Assembly (NCBI RefSeq): GCF_002086485.1
Contig: NZ_MVHF01000002.1
Location: forward strand, 248,001-312,000
Direction of reading: 5' to 3'
Length of the DNA stretch: 64,000 nucleotides
DNA from: Mycobacterium aquaticum
GTDB taxonomy: Bacteria; Actinomycetota; Actinomycetes; Mycobacteriales; Mycobacteriaceae
A program made the position numbers and the translations under genes. Shown here piece after piece: positions 42,635 to 51,877 of the stretch. Below the pieces are notes generated by a model. The model ran no database searches. It was not told the DNA's origin and was given only the letters and a program-made list of their open reading frames with translations. Position 1 is the stretch's first letter. Each line of letters starts with the position of its first letter.

Positions 42635-43666
42635 TCAGTGGTTCGATCCCGTGCCGTGAATGCCGTGTTCATCGATGATCGCCAGCTCGTCGGCCGTGAG
42701 TTCAGGGAATTCCAGCGCCTTGACGTTGTGGTCCAGCTGCCAGGTGGAACTCGCGCCGATCAGCGCCGAGGTGACCGCCGGCCGGCGCAGCACCCACTGC
42801 AGCGCGAGTTGCGCCAGTGACTGTCCACGGGCCTCGGCGAGCTTGTTCAGCTCGGCGGTGCGCTGGCGGTAGGTGTCTGTGATCACCGATGGATCGAGGA
42901 ACGTGCTGTTGAGCGCGCGGGCACCGTCGGGGATCGATTCGAGGTACTTGTTGGTCAAAAGACCTTGGGCAAGAGGCGAATAGACGACAAGCCCGAAACC
43001 GTCGTCGTCGGCGAGTTGCAGGAGCCCGTTCTGTTCGATGCCGCGGTCGAAGATCGAGTACCGAGGCTGGTGGATCAGCAGCGGCACTCCGGCTGCGCGG
43101 AGCAGCTCGGCAATCTGGTGAGTCTGTTCGGGCAGGTAGTTGGAGATGCCGATGTAGAGCGCCTTGCCCTGCTGCACCGCAGAAGCCAGTGCGCCGACGG
43201 TCTCCTCCAGCGGGGTGGAGGGGTCTGGGCGGTGGTGGTAGAAGATGTCGACGTAGTCGGTGCCGAGATCGCGCAGGCTGTGTTCCAGTGACCGCAGCAG
43301 CGATTTGCGCGACCCGCCCTTGAGGTAAGGGCTGGGCCCGATGTCGTTGCCCGCCTTGGTCGACAGGACGAGTTCGTCGCGGTACGGCGCGAGGTCCTTG
43401 GCCAGCACCCGGCCGAAGTTCTGTTGCGCGGCCCGGTGCGGAGGGCCGTAGCGGTCGGCGTTGTCGAAGTGCGTGATGCCGAGATCGAAAGCGTGCAGGA
43501 TGATTTCGCGTTGCGTCTCGAACGGATAGTCGGTGCCGAACTTCTGCCACAAGCCGAACGAGAAGGCAGGCAGGTCCAGCCCTGAATGACCCGACCGGCG
43601 GTACTCGATTTTGGTGTAGCGGTCGTCGGCGGCCGCGTAGGTGGTTTCGAAGGTGCCGTAGCTCAT
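42635..43666 (-). CDS. Aldo-keto reductase, YghZ/Kv-beta type
   Basis: A 343-residue TIM-barrel reductase. Blocks are YRRSGHSGLDLPAFSFGLWQ, GITHFDNADRYGPPHRAAQQ (catalytic Asp and Tyr), LSTKAGNDIGPSPYLKGGSR (catalytic Lys), and RSLRDLGTDYVDIFYHHR-like His. It has no Cys and no Met after the initiator. Positions that are Met in E. coli YghZ as I recall it (DMW, KRMG, TPMEE) are Ile or Leu here. It may reduce aldehydes released by desulfonation. A GAAAGG site precedes ATG 43666. Confidence 0.88.
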   Translation of the reverse strand: MSYGTFETTYAAADDRYTKIEYRRSGHSGLDLPAFSFGLWQKFGTDYPFETQREIILHAFDLGITHFDNADRYGPPHRAAQQNFGRVLAKDLAPYRDELVLSTKAGNDIGPSPYLKGGSRKSLLRSLEHSLRDLGTDYVDIFYHHRPDPSTPLEETVGALASAVQQGKALYIGISNYLPEQTHQIAELLRAAGVPLLIHQPRYSIFDRGIEQNGLLQLADDDGFGLVVYSPLAQGLLTNKYLESIPDGARALNSTFLDPSVITDTYRQRTAELNKLAEARGQSLAQLALQWVLRRPAVTSALIGASSTWQLDHNVKALEFPELTADELAIIDEHGIHGTGSNH

Positions 43667-43691
43667 GTGGGGTGCCTTTCGGTAGCCGATT

Positions 43692-44720
43692 TCAGGGGCG
43701 GCGACGCAGCGCGTCGGGTTGTAGAGAGGGCGTGTCGCGTCCGGTGTCGCGGTCGTGAAATTGCGTGCCGGGCTCGACGATCGCGTCGATGCGGTCCAGC
43801 ACGGGATCGTCGAGCGTCGCCGTGGCGGCTTTGAGGTAGGCCTCAAGATGCTCATTCGTGCGTGGCCCGATGATGACGCTGCTGACTGCGGGATGATTCA
43901 GGGCGAATCCGAGGGCCAACTCGATGAGCGAGAGCCCGTTGTCCTCGGCGAGCCGGGCCAGCGCGTCAGCCGCCGTCAGCTTCGCCTGATTGCGTTGCGC
44001 GGCAATGTCGAATCGTCCCGGGATGAGGTCAGCGCGGGCTGACGCGGGTTGTGGCGCGCCGATCCGGTACTTGCCCGACAACCAGCCGGCAGCCAGCGGG
44101 CCATAGGACAGGATGCCGACGCCGTAGCGCTGGGCCACCGGAAACACTTCGCGTTCGGCACCACGCACGAGGAGCGAATACGGCAGTTGTTCGGTATGCG
44201 GGGCGATGAGGCCGTGGCGTTCGGCCAGCCAGTGCGCCTCGACCTGCACGTGCGCCGGGAACACCGAAGTGCCGTAGTAGCGGATCTTTCCCTGCCGGAT
44301 CAGCCCGTCGAGGGTCTGCAGGGTCTCGAGCAGGCTGGTGTGCGGGTCGGGTCGGTGCGCCTGGTAGAGGTCGATGTAGTCGGTGCCCAGGCGCTGCAGG
44401 CTGGCGTCGACGGCTCGGGTGATCCAGCGGCGCGAGTTGCCTGCTGTCAACGGGTCGGTCCCGATCTGGCCGTTGAATTTCGTTGCCAGCACGACGTCGT
44501 CGCGGCGCCCGCGTAGTGCTTTGCCGACGATCTCCTCGGACTCGCCCTGACCGTACACGTCGGCGGTGTCGATCACCCGGATGCCGGCGTCGAGCGCGGC
44601 GCCGATGATCCGCAGGCTTTCTTGTTCGGTCTGGTGGCGACCGAAGTTCATGGTGCCCAAGGTCAGTGGGGTCACCCGCACGCCGGTCCGACCCAGGATG
44701 CGGGTCGTGTCGATGGTCAT
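43692..44720 (-). CDS. Aldo-keto reductase
   Basis: A 342-residue AKR: ILGRTGVRVTPLTLGTMNFG, IRVIDTADVYGQGESEEIVG (Asp, Tyr), VVLATKFNGQIGTDPLTAGN (Lys), DYIDLYQAHRPDPHT (His) and a C-terminal NADPH-binding segment AVSSVIIGPRTNEHLEAYL. It differs clearly from the neighbouring AKR and is not a recent duplicate. GGAG precedes the ATG. Two Met and no Cys. In the operon it lies between the DszC-like flavoprotein and the second AKR. Confidence 0.88.
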   Translation of the reverse strand: MTIDTTRILGRTGVRVTPLTLGTMNFGRHQTEQESLRIIGAALDAGIRVIDTADVYGQGESEEIVGKALRGRRDDVVLATKFNGQIGTDPLTAGNSRRWITRAVDASLQRLGTDYIDLYQAHRPDPHTSLLETLQTLDGLIRQGKIRYYGTSVFPAHVQVEAHWLAERHGLIAPHTEQLPYSLLVRGAEREVFPVAQRYGVGILSYGPLAAGWLSGKYRIGAPQPASARADLIPGRFDIAAQRNQAKLTAADALARLAEDNGLSLIELALGFALNHPAVSSVIIGPRTNEHLEAYLKAATATLDDPVLDRIDAIVEPGTQFHDRDTGRDTPSLQPDALRRRP

Positions 44721-44731
44721 GGGTCTCCTTC

Positions 44732-45952
44732 TCAGAACAGGCCGGTGGTCGGTGGGTCTTCGCCGGTCAGGTGATAGGCACCGGCCACAGCTGCTTTCCA
44801 TTGCCGCGGATTGTGATTGGCCGCCGTGCGGGCGTTGCGCCAGTGCCGGTCGAATCCAAGGTGGCGGTCGGTGATGGACCCGCCGCCCACATCGAAGAGC
44901 AATTGCGCGGCGCTGAGCGCGGATTCGATGGTCACAACACCGGCCTGGGCGACGGTCACCGATGCCTGAGCGCCCGCGGTGCGGGCCGCGGCCCCGTTGA
45001 GCCCGCGCAACGCGTGCAGTTCCTCGGCAGCCAGCAGGACAACAGCTTTAGCGGCTTGGGCGTGCGCGGCGAGCTGGCCGACGGTTTGGCGGACGTAGGG
45101 ATCGTCACTGCTCTTGTCGGCCGTGCTGTGTTTGATGGGGCGGGCTTTCTCCCGGACGAACCACACGGCGTCGTCGAGTGCGCGTGCGGCGATACCTGCT
45201 TGCACTGCAGCCAGATACAACTGGGCGAACGATCCGGTCCACGGATTGTCCGGCACGTGCTCGCCGGCCACCACCGCCTCGTCATCGAAGACCTGGACGT
45301 CGTGCAGTGCGGTCGTACCGCTCTGGGTCAGGCGCTGCCCGACGGCGTCGAAATCGTCGAGGTGCTGCACACCGGTCCGGTCGGTGGGCACAGTGAACCG
45401 GATGGTGCGGCCATTCTCGTCGATGGCCTGCGCGGAGAAGTACGACGCATACAGGCCGCCCGTGGAGTAGTACTTGCGGCCGCTGACGATATAGCCGTCA
45501 GCGACGCGGCGGGCGGTCGTGGCGACGCTACCGCTGGCGCCGCCGCTGCGTTCGTTGCTGGTGCCTGCGAACAGTGCGTACCGACGCAGCCGGTCCAGGT
45601 TGACCTCGCGCAGCGGCAGGTCCTCGTGGCGAGCGATCTGCTCGGCGACCAGAAACGTGGTGCGCAGTGCCTGCGCCACATTGGAATCCGCGCGGGCGAT
45701 GGCGATGACCAGGTCGGCCACATCGCGCACGGACCCTCCGGCGCCGCCGTCGCTCACCGCGATCCCGGTCAGCGCGATCCCGCACTCGGCCAGCTCTCGC
45801 ACGTCGTCGAAGGCGTAGTCACGGGTTCTTTCGCGGTCGGTCGCAGTGGCGGCCAGCCGCTGCAGGATCGGGTTGATGCTCGTCCGGATATCGTCCACGG
45901 TTATCGGGGCGGCCGCATCCGTTCTGGTGCAAGCAGTGTCGGTCAGGGTCAT
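44732..45952 (-). CDS. DszC/SfnB-like acyl-CoA dehydrogenase-fold flavin monooxygenase
   Basis: A 406-residue protein with the acyl-CoA dehydrogenase fold: FDDVRELAECGIALTGIAVS, VADLVIAIARADSNVAQALR, DGYIVSGRKYYSTGGLYASY, and a C-terminal SITDRHLGFDRHWRNARTAANHNP. The HRHWRNxRTxxxHNP ending is typical of the DszC/SfnB/isobutylamine-hydroxylase group, which uses FMNH2 and O2 for S- or N-oxygenation rather than acyl-CoA oxidation. ATG 45952 overlaps the upstream stop (ATGA). Confidence 0.87.
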   Translation of the reverse strand: MTLTDTACTRTDAAAPITVDDIRTSINPILQRLAATATDRERTRDYAFDDVRELAECGIALTGIAVSDGGAGGSVRDVADLVIAIARADSNVAQALRTTFLVAEQIARHEDLPLREVNLDRLRRYALFAGTSNERSGGASGSVATTARRVADGYIVSGRKYYSTGGLYASYFSAQAIDENGRTIRFTVPTDRTGVQHLDDFDAVGQRLTQSGTTALHDVQVFDDEAVVAGEHVPDNPWTGSFAQLYLAAVQAGIAARALDDAVWFVREKARPIKHSTADKSSDDPYVRQTVGQLAAHAQAAKAVVLLAAEELHALRGLNGAAARTAGAQASVTVAQAGVVTIESALSAAQLLFDVGGGSITDRHLGFDRHWRNARTAANHNPRQWKAAVAGAYHLTGEDPPTTGLF

Positions 45953-46842
45953 GCCGCTCCCTGCCACCGCAGTCCCAGTTCGGCGCGCAGCGTCGTACCG
46001 ACCGGAACCGAGATGTTCTCTGCCCGGCCGGTTATCGCCCTGATGATCTGGTCGGCTCCATGCGCGAAGGCGAGGACAACGCCGTCGGCACCGGGCGGTG
46101 CATGGACATCGCCGGCGCCGCTGCTCCGAGCCAAGATCGCGATGTCGCTGCGGTGCCGTCCCGCTGCTGCCAGGGCTGTGCGCAAAGTATCTGCAGAGGA
46201 GCCGAATTCGTGCGTGCCGAGGATCACCGCATCAGCGGCGGCGGCGACGCGCGCAGACCCCAGCAGATCGAGATCGGTGGCCACCAGTACCGGTCGTCCC
46301 TGCACCGACGCCGGTCCGTCCAGTGGACCGGCGACGCGATAGAACGGGCCGGTGTGATCGACGGCCCGAATCTGTGAGTCGTCGATCACGATGGCGCGCT
46401 GCTGGTCTCCACTCAGTGCCGAGCGGGGGAATGATTCCCACAGGGCGGCCAGGATTGTCGCGTATTCGCTCCACCGCTGCGCGGGATCGGACGAGACTGG
46501 CTGGGGCGTCGTGGCGTCGCTCACCTCGTCGCCGCCGCCGGGCCGCAGCACCAGGCCCACGCGTCCGGCGGTGGCGCGATCGACCGAGAGGACGCGACGG
46601 GCGAGATTGTATGGGGCGTTGCCTGTGGTGGGGGCGTCGATCAGGTAGTGCAGCGCCGGGTACCTGCCGGCAAGGTGAGCCGCCACCACCGAGGGATCGA
46701 TCGTGGGTTCGGTGGTGCCGTGGTCCAGAAGCCGCAGTCCTGTGATACCCGCGTGCTGTGCAGCATCGGCGATGCGCGCCGCGTCGGCCGGTGACGTCTG
46801 CCCGTGGCCGTCACCCACGGCGAGTTCGATGAAGACACTCAA
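45949..46842 (-). CDS. Short LLM-type protein, TTG start, free of internal Met and Cys
   Basis: A 297-residue luciferase-like protein from TTG 46842, which an AAGGAG site precedes by 9 bases; no ATG or GTG start fits. It keeps NtaA-like blocks in shortened form (NAPYNLARRVLSVDRATAGRVGL, IRAVDHTGPFYRVAGPLDGPASVQGRPVLVAT), but lacks the usual C-terminal third. No Met other than the initiator and no Cys are present. It may be a partner subunit of the adjacent LLM protein at 46877, which lacks the very segment this one keeps, or a decaying paralog. Confidence 0.75.
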   Translation of the reverse strand: MSVFIELAVGDGHGQTSPADAARIADAAQHAGITGLRLLDHGTTEPTIDPSVVAAHLAGRYPALHYLIDAPTTGNAPYNLARRVLSVDRATAGRVGLVLRPGGGDEVSDATTPQPVSSDPAQRWSEYATILAALWESFPRSALSGDQQRAIVIDDSQIRAVDHTGPFYRVAGPLDGPASVQGRPVLVATDLDLLGSARVAAAADAVILGTHEFGSSADTLRTALAAAGRHRSDIAILARSSGAGDVHAPPGADGVVLAFAHGADQIIRAITGRAENISVPVGTTLRAELGLRWQGAA

Positions 46843-46876
46843 TCTCGGTTTCTCCTTGGAAGGTTGAATCACTGAT

Positions 46877-48106
46877 TCATCCGGTGCCGGCCAGCGAGTC
46901 TCGCGGTACCGCGGGCACACGCAACCCCAGATGCCCGCGTAACGTGCCGCCTGTGTACTCGGTGCGAAACAATCCGCGGCGTTGCAGCTCCGGTACGAGG
47001 TGATCGACGAAATCGTCGAAGCCCGAGGGCAGTACGTCGGGCATGACGTTGAAACCGTCTGCTGCGCCGTGTCGATACCAACGTTCGATGTCGTCGGCGA
47101 CCTGTTCGGGCGTGCCCACCACGATGCGGTGGCCTCCGCCGCCGGAGAGCGTGGTCAACAGTTGGCGCAGCGTCGGCTGCTCTCGGTCGATGATGCCGCG
47201 CACGACGCGATAGAAAGTCTGCGAGCCACCGGCCTCATCGGGATCGCGGAGAAGTTCGGCGGGGATCGGCTCGTCGTCGGCCAGACCGTCCAACGGGAAA
47301 CCGAGTTGGCCCCCGAGCCGGGCCTTGGCATAGGCGTCGGGAAGCAGGGTGTCGAGCAACTCCCGGCGCTGCCGAGCTTCGCGTTCTGTGCTGCCCAGCA
47401 CCGTCGACAGGCCGGGCAGTACCACGACCTCTTCTGGATTGCGGCCGAACTGCTGTGCCGTATCGCGTAATTCGGTACGAAAGGCGCGCGCCACGGTGAT
47501 GTCCTGCTCGGCTGAGAAGATGACCTCGCCCACTCTCGCCGCCAGTCGCTTGCCGTCGCTGGACCCACCGGCTTGCACGACGACCGGCCTGCCCTGCGGT
47601 GAGACCAACCGTGTACGGGCATCCCAGGATGCCACCACCTGGCTGACGAAGGCCTCGGCTCTGCGGTAGCGCAGGGCGTGGTCCGGTTCGCCGGCGCGGC
47701 CGAAGTTGGCTGCAGCGGCCGGCCCTGCCGTGGTCACCACGTTCCATCCGAATCGGCCACCGGACAGATGGTCGAGATCGCCGAGCCGGCGGGCGAGTTC
47801 GCCGGGGTCGTTGTACGACGAGGACAGCGTGCCGATCAGGCCGATCTGCTCGGTGCTGGCGGCGATACGGGCCAGCACCGTGGACGGCTCGAGGTTGTTG
47901 CCGGGGCGATGGCGGATGGTCGGCTCGAGCGCTGGAGTGTCGGCGAGAAACACCGCATCCAGTTTGGCCGCTTCGGCTTTCGCTGCGATCGAGGTGTAGT
48001 GCTCGATGGTATAGCTACCCAGCGCGTCGGTTCCGGGAAACCGCCAGGAACCGCCGAACACACCGGCGTTGAGGATGTTGACGTTGAGATGCAGGCCTGC
48101 GGTCAT
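46877..48106 (-). CDS. LLM class flavin-dependent monooxygenase with internal deletion
   Basis: A 409-residue NtaA-family enzyme. It has AKLDAVFLADTPALEPTIRH, LGDLDHLSGGRFGWNVVTTA, RYRRAEAFVSQVVASWDART, QGRPVVVQAGGSSDGKRLAA and DGFNVMPDVLPSGFDDFVDH. Between residues 160 and 169 about 35 residues are missing that all other NtaA-like proteins here contain (the DK...IDHRGxFFxVxGPL segment). The reading frame is intact. Two Met, no Cys. ATG 48106 overlaps the upstream stop (ATGA). Confidence 0.87.
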   Translation of the reverse strand: MTAGLHLNVNILNAGVFGGSWRFPGTDALGSYTIEHYTSIAAKAEAAKLDAVFLADTPALEPTIRHRPGNNLEPSTVLARIAASTEQIGLIGTLSSSYNDPGELARRLGDLDHLSGGRFGWNVVTTAGPAAAANFGRAGEPDHALRYRRAEAFVSQVVASWDARTRLVSPQGRPVVVQAGGSSDGKRLAARVGEVIFSAEQDITVARAFRTELRDTAQQFGRNPEEVVVLPGLSTVLGSTEREARQRRELLDTLLPDAYAKARLGGQLGFPLDGLADDEPIPAELLRDPDEAGGSQTFYRVVRGIIDREQPTLRQLLTTLSGGGGHRIVVGTPEQVADDIERWYRHGAADGFNVMPDVLPSGFDDFVDHLVPELQRRGLFRTEYTGGTLRGHLGLRVPAVPRDSLAGTG

Positions 48107-49344
48107 AGGGCGGACTCTTCGTCGGAGCGGGCCTTCGGCCTGTCCCGGTAATAGCCGGAGACCGGTCTGCTGTCGTTGACCAGGTAGTCGCCGATCACGC
48201 GGGGTTTGTAGATGATCGGGTTGTGCGACGCCAGGGTGCGGGCATTGCGCCAATGCCGATCCAGGTGCACACGGGTGCGCACTGTCGAGGATCCGCCGGC
48301 ATTGAAAGCGATGGTCGCGGCGTCCAGCACCGCATCGATGACCCCGAGTTGCGCTGCCGAAGTCTCGACATAGGCCTCGGCATAGTCGGTTTCGCGACCG
48401 CTGTGGTGGGCGAGCTCGAGGTTTTCGGCGGCGTGGCGCAGTAACGTCTCGGCGGTGAGTCGGCGGGCGTACAGCGTTCCGACCACGGCAAGGACCTCCG
48501 GATCGGAGGCGGCGTCCTGGGTCAGGGCGTGCTGACCGGTGCGGGTGCGGGCACGCACGATGTCCACGGTCTCTGCGACGATGCTGCGTGCGATGCCGGC
48601 CAGGTTGGCCAGATGCACGATCTGGACGAAGGAATCCAGCCCGCGCAGCGCGCTGACGTCACGCCCGATATCGCCGTGTGGCTCCACCGGGACCTCCTCG
48701 AAGATGGTGGTACCGCTGCCTGTTTGGCGCTGCCCGACACCGTCCCAGTCGTCTATGTGGGCGACGCCGGTGTGGTTCGCCGACAGTACGGCGAAGACCC
48801 GGTTGCCATCCTCGTCGAGCGCGGCGGTGCGGATGTAGTCGGCGAAGCGTGCTCCGGTCGAGTAGAACTTGGTGCCCGAGACCACGCGGCGGCCATCGGA
48901 GTCGCGGCGGATATGCGTGGTCAGGGCGCCCCAGCCGGAAGGATCATCGGCGCCGCGGACAAGGGCCGCTGGTTCGGACTGTGCGTTGCCGAACACGATG
49001 CCTGCTGCGATGGCTTTGGACCAGTGCCGTCGAACCTCGGCATCCGTTTCCCGGCGCAGGATCTCGGTGGTGGTGAAGTGCCCGCGCCAGATCTGCGGCA
49101 GATTGGAATCGGCCTGGCCGGCCTCTGCGAGCAACGCGAACAGTGTCGGCAGATCGACGTCGAAGCCGCCGTATTCCTGCGTGATCCGCAACCGCCCGAA
49201 TCCGGCGTCCGCAAGCTGCTGGACGAGCTCGTAGGGGTGTTCGTGCGTCAGATCCCGTTCCGCGGATCCTTTGGCGGCCGCCTGCAGCACGGCGCGTATC
49301 CGCGGCAGCGCCTCATCCAATGTCCGTGGCTGCGTGTCGGTCAT
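48103..49344 (-). CDS. DszC/SfnB-like acyl-CoA dehydrogenase-fold flavin monooxygenase
   Basis: A 413-residue protein with ELVQQLADAGFGRLRITQEY, GRRVVSGTKFYSTGARFADY, GVAHIDDWDGVGQRQTGSGT, and the C-terminal TRVHLDRHWRNARTLASHNP motif of the DszC/SfnB group. The initiator Met is the only sulfur amino acid in the protein. It lies between the ABC ATPase and the LLM enzyme at 46877 with ATGA overlaps on both sides. A two-step S-oxidation (DszC-like, then DszA-like) on an imported thioether or sulfone would fit the pair. Confidence 0.88.
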   Translation of the reverse strand: MTDTQPRTLDEALPRIRAVLQAAAKGSAERDLTHEHPYELVQQLADAGFGRLRITQEYGGFDVDLPTLFALLAEAGQADSNLPQIWRGHFTTTEILRRETDAEVRRHWSKAIAAGIVFGNAQSEPAALVRGADDPSGWGALTTHIRRDSDGRRVVSGTKFYSTGARFADYIRTAALDEDGNRVFAVLSANHTGVAHIDDWDGVGQRQTGSGTTIFEEVPVEPHGDIGRDVSALRGLDSFVQIVHLANLAGIARSIVAETVDIVRARTRTGQHALTQDAASDPEVLAVVGTLYARRLTAETLLRHAAENLELAHHSGRETDYAEAYVETSAAQLGVIDAVLDAATIAFNAGGSSTVRTRVHLDRHWRNARTLASHNPIIYKPRVIGDYLVNDSRPVSGYYRDRPKARSDEESAL

Positions 49345-50954
49345 GCGGCGTCCCGCGATGATGCAAGGTCGCGCCCGGCGACAGCGCTGAGCAATCTGCG
49401 GGTGTATTCCTCTTTCGGTGCGGTGAATACGTCGTCGGGAGAACCTTGTTCGACGATGCGCCCCTGTTGCATGACGGCGACATGGTCGGAGATCGCACGG
49501 ACGACCGCCAGGTCGTGGGAGATGAACAAGTAGGTCAGGTTGCGCTCCTCTTGGAGACGTTGCAGCAGTTCGAGGATCTGTGAGGCCACCGAGACATCGA
49601 GGGCCGAGATCGGTTCGTCGAGCACCACGATCTGCGGCTCCACGACCAGCGCGCGGGCGATGGCGACCCGTTGCCGCTGACCTCCGGACAGTTCTCGAGG
49701 ATGCTTACGTGCGAAGTCTGCCGGCAGGGAGGCTGATTCGAGCGCCGTCGCAACCCGGTCGGCGTTGTCTTTCCGGTGTCCTCGGCTACGGCGCTGAAAA
49801 GAACGCAGCGGTTCCTCAACCACGTCGAAGACGTCGAACCGGGGATCGAACGACGAGTAGGGGTTCTGGTAGACGATCTGCACGTCGCGGCGCAGCGGAC
49901 GGAAGTCTTTGCGGCTCAAGGTCGTGACATCGGTTCCGAGGAGAGATGCCTGCCCATCGGTGGCCGTGGTGAGGCCGGTGAGGATGCGAGCCGTGGTGGA
50001 TTTTCCGCTGCCCGATTCACCGACGATGGAGAAGGTCTGCCCGCGGGCCACGCGGAAGGAGATGCCGTCCACGGCGGGCACCGCGCTGTAGACCTTGCGC
50101 AGACCGGCGACCTCGATGACGTCGTCGGCGGGCGGCGCTGCTGCGGCTCGGTCCCGCAGCGTCAAGCGTTGAGGCACGGTGTTGAGCAGCCGTTGAGTGT
50201 AGGAGTGCCGCGGATTGGCGAGAACCTCAGCGGTGGGTCCGAATTCGACGAGGCGCCCCTGCTGCATGACGCCGAGCAGATGCGATCGGTCGGCTGCGAC
50301 GCCGAGGTTGTGGGTGATCAGCACGATGCTGGTGGACAGCTTGGTGCGCAGTCCGTCGATGAGGTCGAGCACTTGCTTTTGCACGGTGGCGTCGAGCCCG
50401 GAGGTCGGCTCGTCGGCGATGATGACGCCCGGATCACCCGCCACGGCGGCGGCCACCAGGACCCGCTGCCGCATGCCGCCCGACAGTTCGTGCGGGTACT
50501 GGCGGTATCGCCGCTCGACATCGGTGAAGCCCACGAGGTCGAACAGCTCCAGTACGCGATCGCGGCGTGCCTCGGCAGTCAGGTCGGTGTGCAACCGCAG
50601 GACATCGGCGACCTGGTCGCCGACGCGTCGCACCGGGTCGAGCGAGACGGTCGGGTCCTGGGGGATCAGACCGATCGCCCTGCCTCTGATGCCGCGCCAC
50701 TGCTTGGGGCTCAGCGCCGTCAGGTCGCGTCCCTCGAAGGTGATGGACCCGGCGAGCACGTGACCGTTGTGCGGCAGCAAGCCAAGGATGGCCTGTCCGG
50801 TGGTCGTCTTGCCCGAACCCGATTCACCCACCAGGGCAAGGACTTCGCCGGCGCCGAGGTCGAAGCTGACGTCGTGCAGCACCGGATCGATCCGATGCCC
50901 GGTCGAATATCCGACGGACAGGCCTTGCACCGACAGCACCGGCCGTTCGCTCAT
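49341..50954 (-). CDS. Dpp/Opp-type ABC ATPase, two cassettes fused (DppD-DppF)
   Basis: A 537-residue protein with two complete ATPases: GESGSGKTT with LSGGMRQR and VIIADEPTSGLD, then GESGSGKST with LSGGQRQR and IVVLDEPISALD. Each ends in an Opp-type tail (NPRHSYTQRLLNTVP; APKEEYTRRLLSAV). In many bacteria these are two genes. ATG 50954 starts the first cassette; the open frame upstream is a shadow of the permease gene. Four Met and no Cys. Confidence 0.92.
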   Translation of the reverse strand: MSERPVLSVQGLSVGYSTGHRIDPVLHDVSFDLGAGEVLALVGESGSGKTTTGQAILGLLPHNGHVLAGSITFEGRDLTALSPKQWRGIRGRAIGLIPQDPTVSLDPVRRVGDQVADVLRLHTDLTAEARRDRVLELFDLVGFTDVERRYRQYPHELSGGMRQRVLVAAAVAGDPGVIIADEPTSGLDATVQKQVLDLIDGLRTKLSTSIVLITHNLGVAADRSHLLGVMQQGRLVEFGPTAEVLANPRHSYTQRLLNTVPQRLTLRDRAAAAPPADDVIEVAGLRKVYSAVPAVDGISFRVARGQTFSIVGESGSGKSTTARILTGLTTATDGQASLLGTDVTTLSRKDFRPLRRDVQIVYQNPYSSFDPRFDVFDVVEEPLRSFQRRSRGHRKDNADRVATALESASLPADFARKHPRELSGGQRQRVAIARALVVEPQIVVLDEPISALDVSVASQILELLQRLQEERNLTYLFISHDLAVVRAISDHVAVMQQGRIVEQGSPDDVFTAPKEEYTRRLLSAVAGRDLASSRDAA

Positions 50955-51877
50955 GATGCGCCCCTCTCGGTCAGATGTCGTGAAATATGGTTGATGGACA
51001 ACACAACTGCCACGATGGTCAGCGCGGGGAACAGGGTCAGCCAGCCTCGGGTGGCGATGTACTTGCGGCCGTCGGCCACCAGCAGCCCCCATTCTGGTTG
51101 GGGCGGTTGAGCGCCCAGCCCGAGGAAGCTCAGCGAGGCGATCCAGATGATGGCGATGCCGAGTTGTACGGCGATCAGCGCCACGGTGGGCGCCAGAGAA
51201 TTGGGGATGACGTGGCGGACCAGGATCGCCCAGGTGGTGGCACCGCTGGTGATCGCGGCTTCCACATAGTTGCTCTCCCGGACACGCAGAACTTCCGACC
51301 GGATCAACCGGGCGAAGGTTGCCGACGACGTGAGTCCCACCGCGATGGCTGCCGGCAGCAGTCCGGTACTGCCTGTCTGTGCGGTGTAGAGCACGACGAT
51401 GGTGATGGCGAACAGAAAGCCGGGGATGGACAGGACCACGTCGATCAGCCGCATCAACGCAGCGTCGATACGGCCGCCGAACCAGCCGGCAGTCGCACCC
51501 AGCGCCGAGCCGAGAACGGCTGCGATCGCAACCGCCGTGCTGGCGCCCAGCAGCGAGGCTCTGGCGCCGTAGACGATACGCGCGTAGAGATCCCGGCCCA
51601 GTAGGTCGGTACCGAACCAATGCTGGGCAGACGGCGGCAGCAATCGGATCGTGTTGTCCACTGCGATCGGGTCGTAGTGGGTGAATGCACTGGGGACGAC
51701 GGCCCACAGCACGGCGAGCGTGAACACGGCGAGCGCGGGAAGCAGGCCCCATCGTCCGCTCAGCCGACGCCGCAGCGAGGTCTGGCGGGTACCTGCGGGT
51801 GGCGGCGCCGTGCTGCTGGTATCGGTTGTCGTGCTGATTTTTTCGTCGTTTGTCGGCTTTTGTACGGAGAGCGTCAC
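50951..51877 (-). CDS. Dpp/Opp-type ABC permease (DppC-like)
   Basis: A 308-residue permease. After a polar Thr/Pro-rich N-terminus comes WGLLPALAVFTLAVLWAVVP, then PSAQHWFGTDLLGRDLYARIVYGARASL, the conserved DppC/OppC entry segment. The coupling motif is ESNYVEAAITSGATTWAILVRHVIPN. The start is GTG 51877, which overlaps the DppB-like stop (GTGA). About six helices. Confidence 0.92.
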   Translation of the reverse strand: MTLSVQKPTNDEKISTTTDTSSTAPPPAGTRQTSLRRRLSGRWGLLPALAVFTLAVLWAVVPSAFTHYDPIAVDNTIRLLPPSAQHWFGTDLLGRDLYARIVYGARASLLGASTAVAIAAVLGSALGATAGWFGGRIDAALMRLIDVVLSIPGFLFAITIVVLYTAQTGSTGLLPAAIAVGLTSSATFARLIRSEVLRVRESNYVEAAITSGATTWAILVRHVIPNSLAPTVALIAVQLGIAIIWIASLSFLGLGAQPPQPEWGLLVADGRKYIATRGWLTLFPALTIVAVVLSINHISRHLTERGAS

